This document shows positions 61,438-64,000 of a stretch of DNA of 64,000 nucleotides, one piece after another (the first letter of the stretch is position 1; each line of letters begins with the position of its first letter). The notes beneath the pieces are model-generated. The model ran no database searches, was not told the origin of the DNA, and saw nothing but the letters and a program-made list of their open reading frames with translations. Source of the stretch: Blastococcus saxobsidens (lineage in GTDB: Bacteria; Actinomycetota; Actinomycetes; Mycobacteriales; Geodermatophilaceae); contig NZ_JAAGWG010000007.1 in the NCBI RefSeq assembly GCF_010682065.1, positions 124,001-188,000 of the forward strand, written 5' to 3'. The translations under genes were made by a program, and so were the position numbers.

Positions 61438-61483
61438 CCCCAGAAAGCGGGCCTTCCGGTTCCGGAAGGCTCGCTTTCTGGGG
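61438..61483. terminator. 22-bp inverted repeat hairpin between ahcY and mtrA
   Basis: Positions 61438-61459 pair with 61462-61483 across a 2-nt loop (TT), with one G-T pair (key parts CCCCAGAAAGCG and CGCTTTCTGGGG). It lies after the family 1 element that follows ahcY and before mtrA, so it should insulate the two genes. Confidence 0.72.
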
Positions 61484-61492
61484 TGCCGGGAC

Positions 61493-61555
61493 GGATCGGC
61501 CCGGCCGCAGGGACCCGAGGCGCGCGAAGCGTGTCGCGGGGAGCGGCCGGGTCCT
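61493..61555 (-). repeat. 3'-flank stem-loop element, family 1
   Basis: A perfect 9-bp stem CCCGGCCGC (61500-61508) with GCGGCCGGG (61543-61551) encloses a 34-nt loop beginning AGGGACCCGAGG, followed by TCCT. It starts 1 nt after the ahcY stop codon. Confidence 0.8.
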
Positions 61556-61556
61556 T

Positions 61557-63053
<1,497 letters not shown>

Positions 63054-63250
63054 GTCGCTCCAGTGTCCGCGCCCGGCCGTGGTCCGGCGGGCGCTGAGGG
63101 GTCGCTGAGAATGAGCGAGCATGCCGAGGCTTCGGCGGGGCTCGTGCCGCAGCCCAGGATAGGACGGCGGCCCGGAGAGGGACGGCCCTCCCGGCTCGAA
63201 CGGATCGGTTGTGCCCCACCTACTTCGGCACGAATCCCGTCCGACTGGAG

Positions 63251-64000
63251 TCAGGACTCGCAGCCGACCCCGTCACCGTCGCGGTCGAACTTCGGCTGCC
63301 AGCCGGGGTCACCGGCCCGGATGGGTGCCGCCCCGGCGGCCTTGACGTCCGAGCAGTTGGCGTAGAAGGCACTCGGCGCGGGGGCAGGAGCCGGAGCGGG
63401 TGCCGGTGCAGGAGCCGGCGCAGGCGCGGGCGCAGGCGCAGGCGCGGGCTCGGGGGCCGGAGCGGGTGCCGGCGCGGGCTTGGGAACGGGGGCGGGAGCG
63501 GGTGCCGGAGCGGGCAGCTCCGCGACGACCCCGCCGGGCAGTGGCTCGTCCGGGCAGCTGCTCAGGACGGTGGCCATCGTGTTCTGCTCCGCCTGGGTGA
63601 TCCAGGCGCCGTAGCGGACCTTCACGGCCACCTGCCGGGCGACGTAGGCGCAGCGGTACCCGCGCACCGGCGGCAGCCAGGTCGCCGCGTCGCCGTCGCC
63701 CTTCTGCATGTTCAGCGGGCCGTCGACGGCCAGCAGGTTCAGCGGGTCGTTGGCGAAGGCGGTGCGGGTGGTCGTGTCCCAGCCCTGCGCGCCCTTCTGC
63801 CAGGCGTCGGACAGCGCGACGACGTGGTCGATCTGGACGTCGTCGCTGGTGCCCTGTCCGCGGACGAAGTCGATGCTGCGGCCGGAGTAGGGGTCGGCCA
63901 GCGTGCCGGTGAGCACGACGCAGTTGCGCGTGCCCGGCTTGAAGGCCTCACCGGTGAGGTCGCGGGCGAGGACGTCGTTGCGGGTGTCGCAGCCGTTGCG
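63251..64000 (-). CDS. Secreted HNH endonuclease (DUF1524/GmrSD-like) with excalibur domain, 5' end missing
   Basis: The frame continues past the right edge. The visible 249 residues start [20 protein letters not shown], then [28 protein letters not shown] (His of the HNH core) and [15 protein letters not shown], a DUF1524-type HNH domain often found in secreted actinobacterial nucleases. A Pro-Ala repeat linker (about 45 residues) joins it to an excalibur calcium-binding motif, [20 protein letters not shown] and [12 protein letters not shown] infer a secreted nuclease; the signal peptide would be outside the window. Confidence 0.84.
   Translation of the reverse strand, partial: RNGCDTRNDVLARDLTGEAFKPGTRNCVVLTGTLADPYSGRSIDFVRGQGTSDDVQIDHVVALSDAWQKGAQGWDTTTRTAFANDPLNLLAVDGPLNMQKGDGDAATWLPPVRGYRCAYVARQVAVKVRYGAWITQAEQNTMATVLSSCPDEPLPGGVVAELPAPAPAPAPVPKPAPAPAPAPEPAPAPAPAPAPAPAPAPAPAPAPAPSAFYANCSDVKAAGAAPIRAGDPGWQPKFDRDGDGVGCES
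63376..63512. repeat. Pro-Ala coding microrepeat
   Basis: Short tandem hexamer-like units (GGAGCCGGCGCAGGC type) encode a run of about 22 Pro-Ala pairs between the HNH and excalibur domains. It is part of the coding sequence and likely varies in length between strains. Confidence 0.75.

Noticed and set aside
63376..63512. Short repeats considered as a minisatellite or regulatory repeat
   Set aside because: They are in frame and encode a Pro-Ala linker between two recognised domains.

Overview
The window is very GC-rich DNA with dense genes, many GTG starts and short overlaps between neighbouring genes. The gene set is actinobacterial: WhiB7, mycoredoxin, AdnAB, MoeZ, MtrAB-LpqB, and DUF3107, DUF3152 and Rv3235-type proteins. 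The order closely follows the Mycobacterium tuberculosis chromosome from about Rv3194c to Rv3248c, with local additions and losses. I infer a chromosomal core segment of a non-mycobacterial actinomycete, most likely a member of the Geodermatophilaceae (Blastococcus, Geodermatophilus or Modestobacter type). I see no prophage, insertion sequence, CRISPR array, rRNA or tRNA.

Layout. 1-6.8 kb: a partial YlbL-like PDZ protease, a DUF2342 putative metalloprotease, a YgjP-like zinc peptidase, a small zinc-ribbon protein, a ThiF-like protein and an ABC1 kinase, then whiB7 with a promoter, a 99-codon leader ORF and an attenuator. 6.9-20.5 kb: uvrD2, mycoredoxin, an ANTAR protein, a uridine-kinase-like protein, nudC, two M16 peptidase subunits, a glutamine methyltransferase, an M20 peptidase and small enzymes. 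20.6-31.7 kb: adnB and adnA, a glycosyltransferase, an alkyltransferase-like protein, moeZ and a MerR-PP2C fusion. 31.8-45.8 kb: a DUF3152 protease, hydrolases, TetR, DUF3107, a ferritin-like protein, a DEAD-box helicase, a PQQ-propeller protein, a DUF2236 protein, a RecB-like nuclease, a PHP phosphoesterase and assorted small genes. 45.9-52 kb: a wax-ester-synthase-like protein, a CpaE/CpaB-like pair, an excisionase-like HTH protein, a LysM protein and an Rv3235-type protein. 52-64 kb: secA, a PPOX protein, hpf, a comF-like gene, lpqB-mtrB-mtrA, ahcY and a partial HNH endonuclease.

Functional themes are DNA repair (UvrD2, AdnAB, ATL, RecB-like nuclease), antibiotic stress response (WhiB7), thiol redox and sulfur transfer (mycoredoxin, MoeZ, AhcY), cell-envelope homeostasis (MtrAB-LpqB, GT51, SecA, LysM) and translation control (HPF, DEAD-box helicase).

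The least expected signal is outside the genes. Seven intergenic loci carry the same element. It has fixed flanks (TGGAACGG and TCCT), a related loop of about 32-34 nt in six of them, and a 5-9 bp stem whose sequence differs at every locus while staying complementary. Five copies begin 1-3 nt after a stop codon. A second family of 88-90 bp elements, bounded by CCGGAGG hairpins, has two copies after stop codons and one copy in frame inside adnB. About eleven genes also have a TAnnnT box 6-9 nt before the start codon and so look leaderless.
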